DNA of 64,000 nt from Flavobacterium psychrophilum (lineage in GTDB: Bacteria; Bacteroidota; Bacteroidia; Flavobacteriales; Flavobacteriaceae), in NCBI GenBank assembly GCA_001708385.1, contig CP012388.1, positions 248,001-312,000 of the forward strand. Reading direction: 5' to 3'. A model generated the notes under the pieces. It made no database searches. It had not been told where the DNA came from and saw only the letters and a list, made by a program, of their open reading frames with translations. Both the position numbers and the translations under genes were made by a program. Positions 8,459-16,143 of the stretch are shown here, piece by piece (within the stretch, counting starts at the first letter, position 1; the number at the start of each line of letters is the position of its first letter).

Positions 8459-8569
8459 TTAAGACATAAAATATCTTCTAAGCCTTCTTTGTTTGTAACT
8501 TCTCATAGCATTATTCACAAGAAGTCTCACTTTCATTTTTAAATTCCCCCATTTCATTGTAAAAATCAT
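8459..8569 (-). CDS. Possible 36-residue basic peptide
   Basis: ATG at 8567-8569, stop TAA at 8459-8461. The peptide starts MIFTMKWGNLKMKVRLL and ends QRRLRRYFMS, with about ten Lys or Arg residues and a net charge near +9. Internal ATGs at codons 5 and 12 are alternative starts. There is no clear -7 box upstream and no homology that I recognise. It is the only open frame of note in the 359-base stretch 8427-8785, so it may be chance. The basic, Arg-rich C-terminus resembles small nucleic-acid-binding proteins, but this is weak. Confidence 0.25.
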   Translation of the reverse strand: MIFTMKWGNLKMKVRLLVNNAMRSYKQRRLRRYFMS

Positions 8570-8756
8570 TATTGGTTTGTGGACGCAATTTCAGTAAATT
8601 GAAATCTATTATTTATAAAATTAAGTTAAATGTGAGTTTTTTAACCTATGCAAGGAATATTTATTAATGATATAGTGTTTCGTTTTAGAACATTTATCTT
8701 ACAAGTTGTAACAATAAACGTAAGTGATTGTAAGTGTAGATGGCAGTATTAAGTTT

Positions 8757-8764
8757 TATATTTG
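8757..8764 (+). promoter_or_regulatory. -7 promoter element of the small secreted protein gene
   Basis: TATATTTG, an exact TAnnTTTG match, 21 bases before the ATG at 8786. Its position argues against an upstream in-frame TTG at 8762, which falls inside the promoter. Confidence 0.6.
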
Positions 8765-8785
8765 CATTACAAATCAGATCAATTT

Positions 8786-9259
8786 ATGGGCAGGTGTTTT
8801 CTTTTATTGTTTTTGGCAATTAATTGTTATTCTCAAAGTACCAATTTTGGTGTGAGAAACGAAAAACTATTTTGGGAAAATGTGTACATTTCAAATGAAA
8901 CGAATATCCCGCAACTCCTTAAAAGACATTCTAAGCTTAAGATTGATTCCGCCTCAAAAAATATTTATAAAGGACATGCCACTTTGCTTAAAAACACCTG
9001 TGAAGAAGCCTCAGCTTATCTTAATAACGAATTCAATTTTAACTTTGAGATTGAGTTGCGTGAAGGTAAGTATAGGGTAACGATTACGAAACTAGTTTTT
9101 AAGAATGGAAAAAATTCAAAGTCTAAAACCACCGGCTCTGAGGTATATTTCATCGAAAATGGACTTGTAAAATCTTCATCGAAGGAAGATCTTGAATGTT
9201 TAGAGGCTTATTTTAATCGTATTTTTTCTTTTACTACACTTTATAAAAGCAAGTCATAA
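8786..9259 (+). CDS. Small exported protein with DUF4468-like fold
   Basis: A 157-residue protein from the ATG chosen to follow the -7 box. A signal peptide is clear: MGRCFLLLFLAINCYSQ, cleaved after CYSQ or nearby. The mature part reads LFWENVYISNETNIPQLLKRH, then KGHATLL, then EIELREGKYRVTITKLVF. This order (tryptophan strand, helix, then a GKYRVTI strand) recalls DUF4468, which has a TBP-like fold and is common in exported Bacteroidota proteins. I have low certainty on the family and no function can be given. A hairpin terminator follows at 9343. Confidence 0.65.
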   Translation: MGRCFLLLFLAINCYSQSTNFGVRNEKLFWENVYISNETNIPQLLKRHSKLKIDSASKNIYKGHATLLKNTCEEASAYLNNEFNFNFEIELREGKYRVTITKLVFKNGKNSKSKTTGSEVYFIENGLVKSSSKEDLECLEAYFNRIFSFTTLYKSKS

Positions 9260-9342
9260 TAACGCCAGTATTACATTATCGTTATTTCTTTGTGTTTTAA
9301 CTTTTATTTAAGTTTTTTTTGTAAATTTATGTCAGAACGAAC

Positions 9343-9370
9343 TGAGAGCATGTTCTCTCATATTTTTTAT
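9343..9370 (+). terminator. Terminator of the small exported protein gene
   Basis: TGAGAG (9343-9348) and CTCTCA (9355-9360) form a 6-bp stem with a 6-base loop, followed by TATTTTTTAT. Confidence 0.55.
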
Positions 9371-9468
9371 CAATATAATATTTATGAAAAATAGTTAAAA
9401 CTGAAAGTACTAAACACCTTATAGTCCTTTCTATTCTTTTTTTGATTAATAGTTTAAATCATTGGATT

Positions 9469-9663
9469 ATGAAAGTATTTGGTTTTATTACTTCGGTTAT
9501 CGTCTTAATGCTGTCGTTGTTTTATATAATTACAGATTTCCCCAACCTGAACAGCTTTGAGGGCTTTGTATACTTCTGCATAGTATCTATACTTATACTT
9601 ATATGCATAACAGGAATGATTATTAATATTCCATTACGAAACAGAATGCATAAGAAAGCATAA
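9469..9663 (+). CDS. Two-helix membrane protein of unknown function
   Basis: A 64-residue protein starting MKVFGFITSVIVLML. Two hydrophobic helices (about residues 4-24 and 33-54) are joined by a short loop (DFPNLNSFEGF), and the C-terminus is basic (RNRMHKKA), which suggests both termini are cytoplasmic. An in-frame upstream ATG at 9442 would add MINSLNHWI, but the downstream ATG gives a normal membrane-protein start. I recognise no family. It is followed by a convergent terminator shared with terC. Confidence 0.5.
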   Translation: MKVFGFITSVIVLMLSLFYIITDFPNLNSFEGFVYFCIVSILILICITGMIINIPLRNRMHKKA

Positions 9664-9688
9664 ACGCAAACGTACTTTAATAAAAAAA

Positions 9689-9713
9689 GCAGGATACTTC
9701 CTGCCTTATTTTT
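9689..9713. terminator. Terminator between the two-helix protein and terC
   Basis: GCAGGA (9689-9694), loop TACT, TCCTGC (9699-9704), then a T-rich run on the plus strand and an A-run upstream, so it can work for both convergent genes. Confidence 0.75.
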
Positions 9714-9723
9714 TATCAGCCAT

Positions 9724-10500
9724 TTATACCTTTTTCTTTCGCATCTTCATGTTAAGAAATTCAACTGCAAGGGAAAATGCAATTGCAAAATAAAGATATC
9801 CTTTGGGTACAGCGCCAACGTGCTGCCCTGCAAGTTCTGCCCCGGAAAGATGCATGCTTTCAGTTATCAGCATAAAACCAATAAGTATTAAAAATGCCAA
9901 TCCTAATATCTGTATGGATGGATTTGCATTCACAAACGTTCCTACAGGTACGGCAAATAACATCATTATACCAACAGATATTACTACAGCTGTTATCATG
10001 ATGATTAGAGCGCCTTCAAGGCCATTTGTCATGCCTACGGCTGTAAGTATAGAGTCTACAGAAAATATAATATCAATCATAAGTATCTGAAGTATGATAG
10101 CTGCAAAAGATTTTTTTACGCCACCGCCCAGTGTCATTTCTTCTTCACCTTTATGATCTACTTTTTCGTGAATTTCTTTAGTACTCTTGTAAATCAGAAA
10201 TATACCACCGGCAAACAATATTAACGCCTGCCCGGTAAAATCTGCTTTAAACCAATTCCAGTCTACACTGAAAAACGGTTCTTTCATCGCGATAAGGAGT
10301 GTGATTCCAAACAATAGTCCGATACGCATGAACATTGCAAGAAATAAACCTATTCGTGTAGCTCTCTTACGATCTTCCGGCGGAAGCTTTCCCGTAACAA
10401 TAGAGATAAAGATAATATTATCTATACCTAAAACTATCTCAAGAAATGTAAGGGTTAATAGTGCTACCCAGGCATTTGGATTTGAAAATACTTCGAGCAT
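9724..10500 (-). CDS. TerC family integral membrane protein
   Basis: A 258-residue polytopic protein with about seven helices. The family signature is clear: LEIVLGIDNIIFISIVTGKL (residues 21-40) and a second copy of the Asp-bearing motif, IIFSVDSILTAVGMTNGLEG (143-162). The conserved Asp residues in the membrane fit a metal-ion transport role. Recent work links TerC proteins to manganese export during exoenzyme metalation, and older names tie them to tellurite resistance. No ter operon is present here, so tellurite resistance should not be inferred. It lies 10 bases after a small lipoprotein gene on the same strand. Confidence 0.92.
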   Translation of the reverse strand: MLEVFSNPNAWVALLTLTFLEIVLGIDNIIFISIVTGKLPPEDRKRATRIGLFLAMFMRIGLLFGITLLIAMKEPFFSVDWNWFKADFTGQALILFAGGIFLIYKSTKEIHEKVDHKGEEEMTLGGGVKKSFAAIILQILMIDIIFSVDSILTAVGMTNGLEGALIIMITAVVISVGIMMLFAVPVGTFVNANPSIQILGLAFLILIGFMLITESMHLSGAELAGQHVGAVPKGYLYFAIAFSLAVEFLNMKMRKKKV

Positions 10501-10510
10501 CAGCTTTGTC

Positions 10511-10882
10511 TTAGTTAAGTTTGGTTACTGTACCTTTTTGTTTGTTATTATCTCCTACAATAGAAAACTCAAAAGTGTATGAATTGTCTTTTGTAGTTAA
10601 TATTTTCATTTGCACTGCTTTTTCTTCCTGCATATTCTTAGGATGTATCTTTTGCAGTATATATTCACAATCACTTACCCAACGTACAGACGATGTATCT
10701 GTTTTACCTTCAAACGTTTCTATTTCAAGGCTGTTAGTACGTTCAAACATAGTGGTTTTCTTCTGACCGTCAATCTCATATTCAAATTTAAACTTCCCTG
10801 TCTTAAAATCTTTACAGTTACGTTCGTTATTATAACATGAAGCTAATATAACAAACAATGGAAGTAGTAATAATTTTTTCAT
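10511..10882 (-). CDS. Small lipoprotein of a Flavobacterium-specific family
   Basis: A 123-residue protein with a lipobox, FVILASC (Cys16). The mature part is a short beta-rich domain: NCKDFKTGKFKFEYEIDG, a FERTNSLEIETFEGKTDTSSVRW segment, an SDCEYILQKIHPKN segment and a closing EFSIVGDN strand. Cys23 and the SDCEY Cys may pair. Proteins like this are, to my memory, often labelled DNA topoisomerase IV in databases. Nothing in the sequence supports that: there is no nucleotide-binding or Tyr active site and it is exported. Its ATG overlaps the stop of the DUF1572 gene by one base. Confidence 0.7.
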   Translation of the reverse strand: MKKLLLLPLFVILASCYNNERNCKDFKTGKFKFEYEIDGQKKTTMFERTNSLEIETFEGKTDTSSVRWVSDCEYILQKIHPKNMQEEKAVQMKILTTKDNSYTFEFSIVGDNNKQKGTVTKLN

Positions 10883-11469
10883 TATTTCTCGCGATTATTA
10901 AGTTTGCCCAGTTCGGTATCAATAAAGTTTCTTTTTCCTTTTTCCACAGAAAACTTATCTGTATTATAGCTTGAAGATCTGTTTTTAGGAATGGAAAGGC
11001 TGGACCAGGATTCGGTTTTTAAAAGTTTAGCGTAAAATACCATCTGACCTACATGATAAGGATAGTGTGCCAGTTGCCTGTTTATAGCTTCAACTACGGT
11101 GTGGCCTTCATTACGTATATAAATAATATCAGTAAGGTTTTCAGATTTTAAATTATCAAGAGTATCAAAAAGGCATTTCCATCCTTCTTCCCATTTATCA
11201 AGTAGTGTCTCTTTATCAGTGTACGGATTTTGGAATTCCTCATCTCGATTACGCCATTCTTTTTCACCATCGGTACTTAAAAAATCTGTCCAGCGGGAGA
11301 GCATGTTGCCATGAAGATGCTTTACTATTATAGCAATACTATTGGTGTCATCATCGGGTGTATGGAAAAGTTGTTCAGAAGCAAGCTGTTCCATTGCCTT
11401 ATCGGCCAATGTTTTATAATAAAGAAATTGTTTTCTGATACTTATAAGATAATCATCGGCGATATCCAT
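10882..11469 (-). CDS. DUF1572 / DinB-like protein
   Basis: A 195-residue protein of the DinB-like four-helix superfamily. The candidate metal ligands are the histidines of IIVKHLHGNML (about residues 47-57) and QLAHYPYHVGQMVFYAKLL (about 132-150). In this superfamily three His residues bind a divalent metal, and some members are thiol or glutathione-type transferases. No partner is evident. It shares a base with the downstream lipoprotein gene, and follows the DUF6095 gene by two bases, so it belongs to the murQ transcript. Confidence 0.8.
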   Translation of the reverse strand: MDIADDYLISIRKQFLYYKTLADKAMEQLASEQLFHTPDDDTNSIAIIVKHLHGNMLSRWTDFLSTDGEKEWRNRDEEFQNPYTDKETLLDKWEEGWKCLFDTLDNLKSENLTDIIYIRNEGHTVVEAINRQLAHYPYHVGQMVFYAKLLKTESWSSLSIPKNRSSSYNTDKFSVEKGKRNFIDTELGKLNNREK

Positions 11470-11471
11470 AG

Positions 11472-11690
11472 CTAGCTAAATAAACTTTTCATAATAGTTT
11501 TTATTCCGAAAAAGACAAGAAATATTGCAATAAGACAAGTAATGATCCCTAAACCCAAAACAGGTATAAACATTGGATGTGCCTGATTCTTAAATGAACT
11601 GTGGATAACAACCGGGCCGAGGAAAAATAAGGGCAATGCACCACTTAGGTATTTAATTCCCTTTGCGAGTATCTTTCTATCTGTTGGCAT
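11472..11690 (-). CDS. DUF6095-type two-helix membrane protein
   Basis: A 72-residue protein starting MPTDRKILAKGIKYLSGALP. Two hydrophobic segments (about residues 14-30 and 43-67) flank a polar FKNQAHPM turn. I chose the ATG at 11688-11690, which overlaps the end of murQ by 14 bases. A longer frame reaching 11768 would run 92 bases into murQ and adds an implausible basic stretch. The family name is from memory and no function is known. The overlap implies translational coupling to murQ. Confidence 0.65.
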   Translation of the reverse strand: MPTDRKILAKGIKYLSGALPLFFLGPVVIHSSFKNQAHPMFIPVLGLGIITCLIAIFLVFFGIKTIMKSLFS

Positions 11691-12492
11691 GGGCTTCAAT
11701 TGCTTTTCTAACGTTTTTATGCTCCTGTAATAATGCAGACGCTTCTTCTTGGGATATGTTAATCTCATCCATTATCATGCGAACACCACGGTCTACAAGT
11801 TTATGGTTGCTAAGCTGCATATCTACCATTTTATTGCCTTTTACATGGCCTAATTGTATCATAGATGTTGTAGAAATCATATTCAGCACCAGTTTTTGTG
11901 CAGTCCCTGCCTTCATACGGGAACTTCCCGTAACAAATTCAGGTCCTACAACAACTTCAATAGGAAATTTTGATACTTTTGAAAGTGGACTTCCGCTATT
12001 GCAGGTTATACATCCGGTGGGAATATTACCTTCATTGCATTTTTCAAGGCCGCCTATTACATAAGGAGTTGTGCCGGATGCAGCAATACCTAAAACAAAA
12101 TCATTATCGTTGATGTTGTATTCAGACAAGTCTTTCCAGGCTTGTTCACGGTCGTCCTCTGCAAATTCTACAGCTCTTCGTATCGCAGTATCACCACCGG
12201 CGATAAGGCCTATAACTAAATCGAAAGGTACCCCGAAAGTAGGAGGACATTCCGATGCATCAACTATACCAAGCCTTCCGCTTGTTCCGGCACCGATATA
12301 AAATAAACGACCGCCTTTTTTTAATTGATCAACTACTTTTTCAACCAGTTTTTCAATCTGAGGTAATGCTTTTTCTATTGCAAGTGGTACAGTTTTATCT
12401 TCGTTGTTCATGTTATAAAGCAGTTCTGCAACAGGCATCGTTTCGAGGTGATTGTATTTAGAGCTTTGTTCGGTAGTTTTAGTAAACGACAT
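11677..12492 (-). CDS. murQ: N-acetylmuramic acid 6-phosphate etherase
   Basis: A 271-residue SIS-fold enzyme that splits the lactyl ether of MurNAc-6-phosphate to GlcNAc-6-phosphate in peptidoglycan recycling. The sugar-phosphate-binding loop is YIGAGTSGRLGIVDASE, followed by CPPTFG. The second signature, EFVTGSSRMKAGTAQKLVLN, is near residue 185, and the SIS loop GIAASGTTPYV is near residue 140. The length is slightly short of the E. coli protein (about 298) but all motifs are present. It heads a minus-strand string with DUF6095, DUF1572, a lipoprotein and terC. No MurNAc transporter or kinase is adjacent. Confidence 0.96.
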   Translation of the reverse strand: MSFTKTTEQSSKYNHLETMPVAELLYNMNNEDKTVPLAIEKALPQIEKLVEKVVDQLKKGGRLFYIGAGTSGRLGIVDASECPPTFGVPFDLVIGLIAGGDTAIRRAVEFAEDDREQAWKDLSEYNINDNDFVLGIAASGTTPYVIGGLEKCNEGNIPTGCITCNSGSPLSKVSKFPIEVVVGPEFVTGSSRMKAGTAQKLVLNMISTTSMIQLGHVKGNKMVDMQLSNHKLVDRGVRMIMDEINISQEEASALLQEHKNVRKAIEAHANR

Positions 12493-12512
12493 GATTTGGC
12501 TTTTACGTAAAG

Positions 12513-13223
12513 TTAAAGAAAATAGGCCATTATGACCCCCAAAATTATAACCAGAAGCTTAGCGAGATTAAATTTATGGCCTTCACTGCTTTCAAATATT
12601 ATAGTAGATGATATGTGAAATAGAATACCTACAACTATAGCAGAAATTTCGGTGTAATAATGACTAATAAATTCTAATTGTCCCGATATCAGCGTGCCCA
12701 GTGGCGTCATCACGGCAAAGGCAAGCATAAATAACAATATTGCAGGCTTTTTAAGTCCTGAATTTATAAAAAATGCTGTTAGTATAATTGCAATAGGGAA
12801 GTGGTGTATAGCAATTCCCCAAGCCATATCTGCATGATGGCTTACAGGCATACCTTCAAGCAATGCATGTATACAAAGGCTGATGAATAATAGCCATGGC
12901 ATTTTGTGCAGATGCTCATTACCATGAACGTGTACATGCCCGTGCTCGGCACCTTTAGAAAAATACTCAAGTATTATCTGGAAAACAATACCTGCCATTA
13001 TGAAAATACCTATCGGATTATTATGGTCATGATCATGTCCCTCGTGTGCATGATGTGCACCTTCATAAACTTCAGGCAATAAATGTAAAACTGTAAGAGA
13101 CAGCAGAAAAGATCCGCTAAATGCAAGTAGCAGTTTAAGGCTTTTTTTATTTGTAGGTTTTAATATAAGTGCAATTCCGTATCCTAAAATAACAGAGAGT
13201 AAGGGTAATATATATATCATCAT
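12513..13223 (-). CDS. ZIP family divalent metal transporter
   Basis: A 236-residue inner-membrane protein with about seven to eight helices. Two His-rich loops, HHAHEGHDHDHNN (about residues 57-69) and EHGHVHVHGNEHLHK (about 93-107), are typical metal-collecting loops. The helix pair with HALLEGMPVSHHADMAWGIAIHHFPIAI holds the conserved ZIP His/Glu metal sites (H-x-x-x-E and H-H-x-P). Zinc is the usual substrate, iron or manganese are possible. It is one base after the upstream methyltransferase stop, so the two are co-transcribed. An alternative start at the second Met is equally possible. Confidence 0.9.
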   Translation of the reverse strand: MMIYILPLLSVILGYGIALILKPTNKKSLKLLLAFSGSFLLSLTVLHLLPEVYEGAHHAHEGHDHDHNNPIGIFIMAGIVFQIILEYFSKGAEHGHVHVHGNEHLHKMPWLLFISLCIHALLEGMPVSHHADMAWGIAIHHFPIAIILTAFFINSGLKKPAILLFMLAFAVMTPLGTLISGQLEFISHYYTEISAIVVGILFHISSTIIFESSEGHKFNLAKLLVIILGVIMAYFL

Positions 13224-13224
13224 A

Positions 13225-13962
13225 TTACTTAAAGATCATTATTAAACGTTCTGATTCATTTTTAAAGAACTTCTTAAGCTTGTAGTCGCCAAACGTATCT
13301 AAGAGATAAATTCCGGATTCTTCCATTTTGCTTTCAAAATCTTCAAGCGTTAGTGCCTGAACTTTTTCTGTGAAATGGAATTGTTCGCCCTTATCTTCAA
13401 AATCGATTTCTTTAAAAATATGATTGTCCTTGACGTAACGCTTAATATGGAAATCTATACCATCCACCGTTTTAGTTTCTTCAGGCACCAGATTTTTAAT
13501 CACTTGGTTTACGTTCATAAAATCGATCACTCCAAAACCATATTCGGTAAGGCTTTCGCAAATAGCTTTAAGGGTTTTTGAGTTATCGCTGTCATTTTCA
13601 AAATAACCAAAGCTTGTAAACAGGTTAAAAATAGCGTCAAACTTTTGTTCGAAAGGCTCACGCATGTCATGAACTTCAAAATGAAGTTTGTCGTTACTGT
13701 GTTTAGACGCTTCCGCTATACTGTTCTCAGAGAGGTCTGCCCCGGTTACATCATAGCCTAACTGGTTAAGGTAGATGGAATGACGACCTTTTCCGCATGC
13801 CAGATCAAGTATTTTGGCATCATCAGGAAGGTTAAGGTATTGTGTAATATTGTCCATAAAGAGCTGTGCCTCTTCATAGTCGCGATCCTTATAAAGTATG
13901 TGGTAATAAGGTGTGTCGAACCACGACGCAAACCAGTTCTTATTTTCTTTTTGCATATTCAT
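13225..13962 (-). CDS. Class I SAM-dependent methyltransferase
   Basis: A 245-residue soluble enzyme starting MNMQKENKNWFASWFDTPYY. The SAM-binding motif I is KILDLACGKGRHSIYL, followed by the acidic strand end GADLSENSI and motif DAIFNLFTSFGYFEND. This resembles the small ubiE/methyltransf_25 group, and the substrate is unknown. The start was chosen downstream of a -7 box on this strand. A longer frame up to 14016 would cross that promoter and overlap the divergent gene. The second Met at 13956 is also possible. Confidence 0.88.
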   Translation of the reverse strand: MNMQKENKNWFASWFDTPYYHILYKDRDYEEAQLFMDNITQYLNLPDDAKILDLACGKGRHSIYLNQLGYDVTGADLSENSIAEASKHSNDKLHFEVHDMREPFEQKFDAIFNLFTSFGYFENDSDNSKTLKAICESLTEYGFGVIDFMNVNQVIKNLVPEETKTVDGIDFHIKRYVKDNHIFKEIDFEDKGEQFHFTEKVQALTLEDFESKMEESGIYLLDTFGDYKLKKFFKNESERLIMIFK

Positions 13963-13974
13963 TGAGTGTACCCG

Positions 13975-13993
13975 CAAAATTAGTTTATTTTTG
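13975..13993. promoter_or_regulatory. Back-to-back divergent -7 elements
   Basis: The minus strand reads TAATTTTG at 13982-13975, which serves the methyltransferase and zip genes. The plus strand reads TATTTTTG at 13986-13993, which serves the RlmL-like gene whose ATG is 21 bases on. The two boxes are separated by three bases, so polymerase bound at one should block the other. Confidence 0.65.
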
Positions 13994-14014
13994 CCAAGAA
14001 TTTGATTCAGGCAC

Positions 14015-15214
14015 ATGGAAAATAATTATAAAATGATTGCCAAAACCTTTTTTGGTTTTGAAGAGATACTTGCCAAGGAACTGCAGGTTTTAGGAGCTCA
14101 GGAAGTTGAGCAGGGTGTAAGGATGGTAAGTTTTAAAGGAGATAAGGGCTTTATGTATAAAGCAAACCTTGCCTTACGTACTGCCATCAAGATACTTAAG
14201 CCAATTTACCATTTCAGGGCTTACAACGAGCAAAGCCTTTATAAAGGTATTCAGGGTATAGATTGGTCAAAATATCTTAATGCAAACCAGTCGTTTGTAA
14301 TTGATGTTACACTACATTCAGAACAATTTAACCACTCGCAATTTGTGGCTTTAAAAACGAAAGATGCGATTGTAGATCAGTTTAGAGACCGTTATGGCAA
14401 GAGGCCAAATATCGATAAAGATTTTCCGGATCTAAGAATAAATATTCATATTCACGATGACCAGTGTTCTGTAGCGTTAGATACTTCAGGTAATTCATTG
14501 CACCAAAGGGGATACAAGACAGCGACTAACATAGCCCCAATTAATGAGGTGCTTGCAGCAGGTATGCTGTTGCTTTCAGGTTGGGACGGACAAGGCGACT
14601 TTATGGATCCGATGTGTGGATCGGGTACGATACTTGCCGAAGCAGCTATGATTGCATGTAATATTCCGGCTAACATAAACCGTAAAGAGTTTGCTTTTGA
14701 AAAGTGGAACGATTGGGATAACGACCTTTTCGATATGATCGTGGATTCATTAATGAAAAAGGTTCGCGAATTCCATTATACTATAAAAGGTTATGATAAA
14801 GCACCTTCTGCTGTAATGAAAGCAAAGGATAACATTCAGAACGCTAACCTTGAAGATTATGTTACTATAACGCAGGCTGACTTTTTTACTACCGAAAAAG
14901 AAACACGTGGGCCATTACATATGGTATTTAATCCACCCTATGGTGAAAGGCTTGATATCGATCTAGAGCGTTTTTACAGGGAAATAGGCGATACGCTAAA
15001 ACAAAGCTACCCGGGAACAAATGCATGGTTTATTACTGCTAATCTTGAAGCACTTAAGTTTGTTGGGTTGAAACCTTCGCGAAAAATTAAGCTGTTTAAT
15101 GGTAAGCTTGAAACGCGTTTTGTAAAATACGAAATGTATGAGGGCAGTAAGAGAACTAAATTTCAACGAGATAATACAGAATCACAAGAAGATAGAGATG
15201 AGCAAACAACTTAA
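14015..15214 (+). CDS. THUMP-domain class I rRNA/tRNA methyltransferase (RlmL/TrmN-like)
   Basis: A 399-residue RNA methyltransferase. The N-terminal ferredoxin-like and THUMP domains span about residues 1-165 (KTFFGFEEILAKELQVLGA at 10-28, later HQRGYKTATN). The Rossmann domain has motif I MDPMCGSGTILAEAA and the catalytic motif IV VFNPPYGERL. NPPY is the signature of enzymes that methylate an exocyclic amine or base nitrogen, so the likely product is N2-methylguanosine in 23S rRNA, as for the N-terminal half of E. coli RlmL. It has its own -7 box. The next small gene starts inside its last 17 bases. Confidence 0.9.
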   Translation: MENNYKMIAKTFFGFEEILAKELQVLGAQEVEQGVRMVSFKGDKGFMYKANLALRTAIKILKPIYHFRAYNEQSLYKGIQGIDWSKYLNANQSFVIDVTLHSEQFNHSQFVALKTKDAIVDQFRDRYGKRPNIDKDFPDLRINIHIHDDQCSVALDTSGNSLHQRGYKTATNIAPINEVLAAGMLLLSGWDGQGDFMDPMCGSGTILAEAAMIACNIPANINRKEFAFEKWNDWDNDLFDMIVDSLMKKVREFHYTIKGYDKAPSAVMKAKDNIQNANLEDYVTITQADFFTTEKETRGPLHMVFNPPYGERLDIDLERFYREIGDTLKQSYPGTNAWFITANLEALKFVGLKPSRKIKLFNGKLETRFVKYEMYEGSKRTKFQRDNTESQEDRDEQTT

Positions 15215-15431
15215 ATCATTCGTATATAATTTACTTGGGTTTCTTCCCTTTTATGTAATAACATATCTGCTACTGCATAATTTTACAGATGTACAGGGGT
15301 TTTGGAAGCCACTTATAGCTGCAGTTGTAACAACAATATTAGCGCCGAAATTTCAAATGGTGAAATATCAGGGAGAAGAAAAAATCTTTATGAAATGGCT
15401 CTTTTTTAAAAATGTGAAAGAAGTTAAATAA
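15198..15431 (+). CDS. Small membrane protein coupled to the RNA methyltransferase gene
   Basis: A 77-residue protein starting MSKQLKSFVYNLLGFL. Two hydrophobic helices (about residues 8-25 and 36-52) are joined by a HNFTDVQGFWKP loop, and the C-terminus is basic (MVKYQGEEKIFMKWLF). The ATG lies 17 bases before the methyltransferase stop in another frame, which suggests coupled translation. A 60-base in-frame extension upstream lies inside the methyltransferase gene and looks like shadow sequence. I recognise no family. Confidence 0.6.
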   Translation: MSKQLKSFVYNLLGFLPFYVITYLLLHNFTDVQGFWKPLIAAVVTTILAPKFQMVKYQGEEKIFMKWLFFKNVKEVK

Positions 15432-15468
15432 TTTTAAATAACCATATTTTTTGGATACTGTTTTTGAT

Positions 15469-15476
15469 TAAGTTTG
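15469..15476 (+). promoter_or_regulatory. -7 promoter element of the outer-membrane barrel gene
   Basis: TAAGTTTG, a TAnnTTTG match, 23 bases before the ATG at 15500. Confidence 0.6.
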
Positions 15477-15499
15477 CGTCATAAAACAAATCAATCAAC

Positions 15500-16111
15500 A
15501 TGAAGAAAATTTATTTAATTATTGCAGCATTGGCGCTGACAACTGCTGCTGACGCACAGACGAAAGGCAGTATAGAGTTTGGTTTTAATACCGGTTACAG
15601 TATGTCAACCGTTAGCGATGATGACGATTACGCAGAAACGAACCAAACATTTAATATTGGTGCTTCTGCAGATTTTTATTTTTCAGATCGCTGGAGTATT
15701 AAAGTAAAAGCGATATATGATAGAAAGGGGTGGGATAAAGATTTTTTGACCGATATTAATGGAAATCTTATTCGTACAGATATAAACCTAGATTATATTA
15801 CTGTGCCTGTTATGGCGAACTGGCATTTTGGAAGCAAAAGAAACTGGTACCTGAATTTTGGACCTTATGTTGGTTTCCTTATGAGTGCTAAAGAAACTAC
15901 TTTCGATACAGATATCAAAGATGGTTTTAATACTACAGATGCCGGACTTGCTTTTGGTATAGGTGTAAAAATACCAATTGGTGACAAGCTTAAATTATTC
16001 TTTGAATATGACGGCCAGTATGGCTTTAGTGAGGTATTAAAAAATAATGACTTCGACAGGATAACCGGATCCAGGGATGCCATTAACATTGGATTGAATT
16101 TTTTACTATAA
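15500..16111 (+). CDS. PorT-like outer-membrane beta-barrel protein
   Basis: A 203-residue exported protein. The signal peptide is MKKIYLIIAALALTTAADAQ (cleavage after residue 20). The rest alternates short amphipathic strands such as IEFGFNTGYSMS, DFYFSDRWSIKVKAIY, NLDYITVPVMANWHFG and WYLNFGPYVGFLMSAKE. It ends in INIGLNFLL with a C-terminal hydrophobic residue, as outer-membrane barrels do. Eight strands are likely. It matches the outer membrane protein beta-barrel (PorT) group in Bacteroidota. It probably has a structural or adhesion-related role, and no substrate is evident. Confidence 0.88.
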   Translation: MKKIYLIIAALALTTAADAQTKGSIEFGFNTGYSMSTVSDDDDYAETNQTFNIGASADFYFSDRWSIKVKAIYDRKGWDKDFLTDINGNLIRTDINLDYITVPVMANWHFGSKRNWYLNFGPYVGFLMSAKETTFDTDIKDGFNTTDAGLAFGIGVKIPIGDKLKLFFEYDGQYGFSEVLKNNDFDRITGSRDAINIGLNFLL

Positions 16112-16114
16112 TAT

Positions 16115-16143
16115 AAAACGGAGGCTATCGCCTCCGTTTTTAG
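16115..16143. terminator. Convergent terminator of the barrel protein and DUF2971 genes
   Basis: An 11-bp perfect stem, AAAACGGAGGC (16115-16125) and GCCTCCGTTTT (16130-16140), with a 4-base loop and T-run. Its core ACGGAGGC/GCCTCCGT recurs at 16784-16804 on the other side of the DUF2971 gene. Confidence 0.85.

Noticed and set aside
9724..10500. Tellurite-resistance locus
   Set aside because: Only a single TerC-like protein is present, with no terZABDEF neighbours, and TerC proteins occur widely outside tellurite resistance.
11663..12064. A 133-residue plus-strand frame opposite murQ
   Set aside because: Antisense to conserved SIS-domain sequence, Ser/Thr-rich as expected for a shadow frame.
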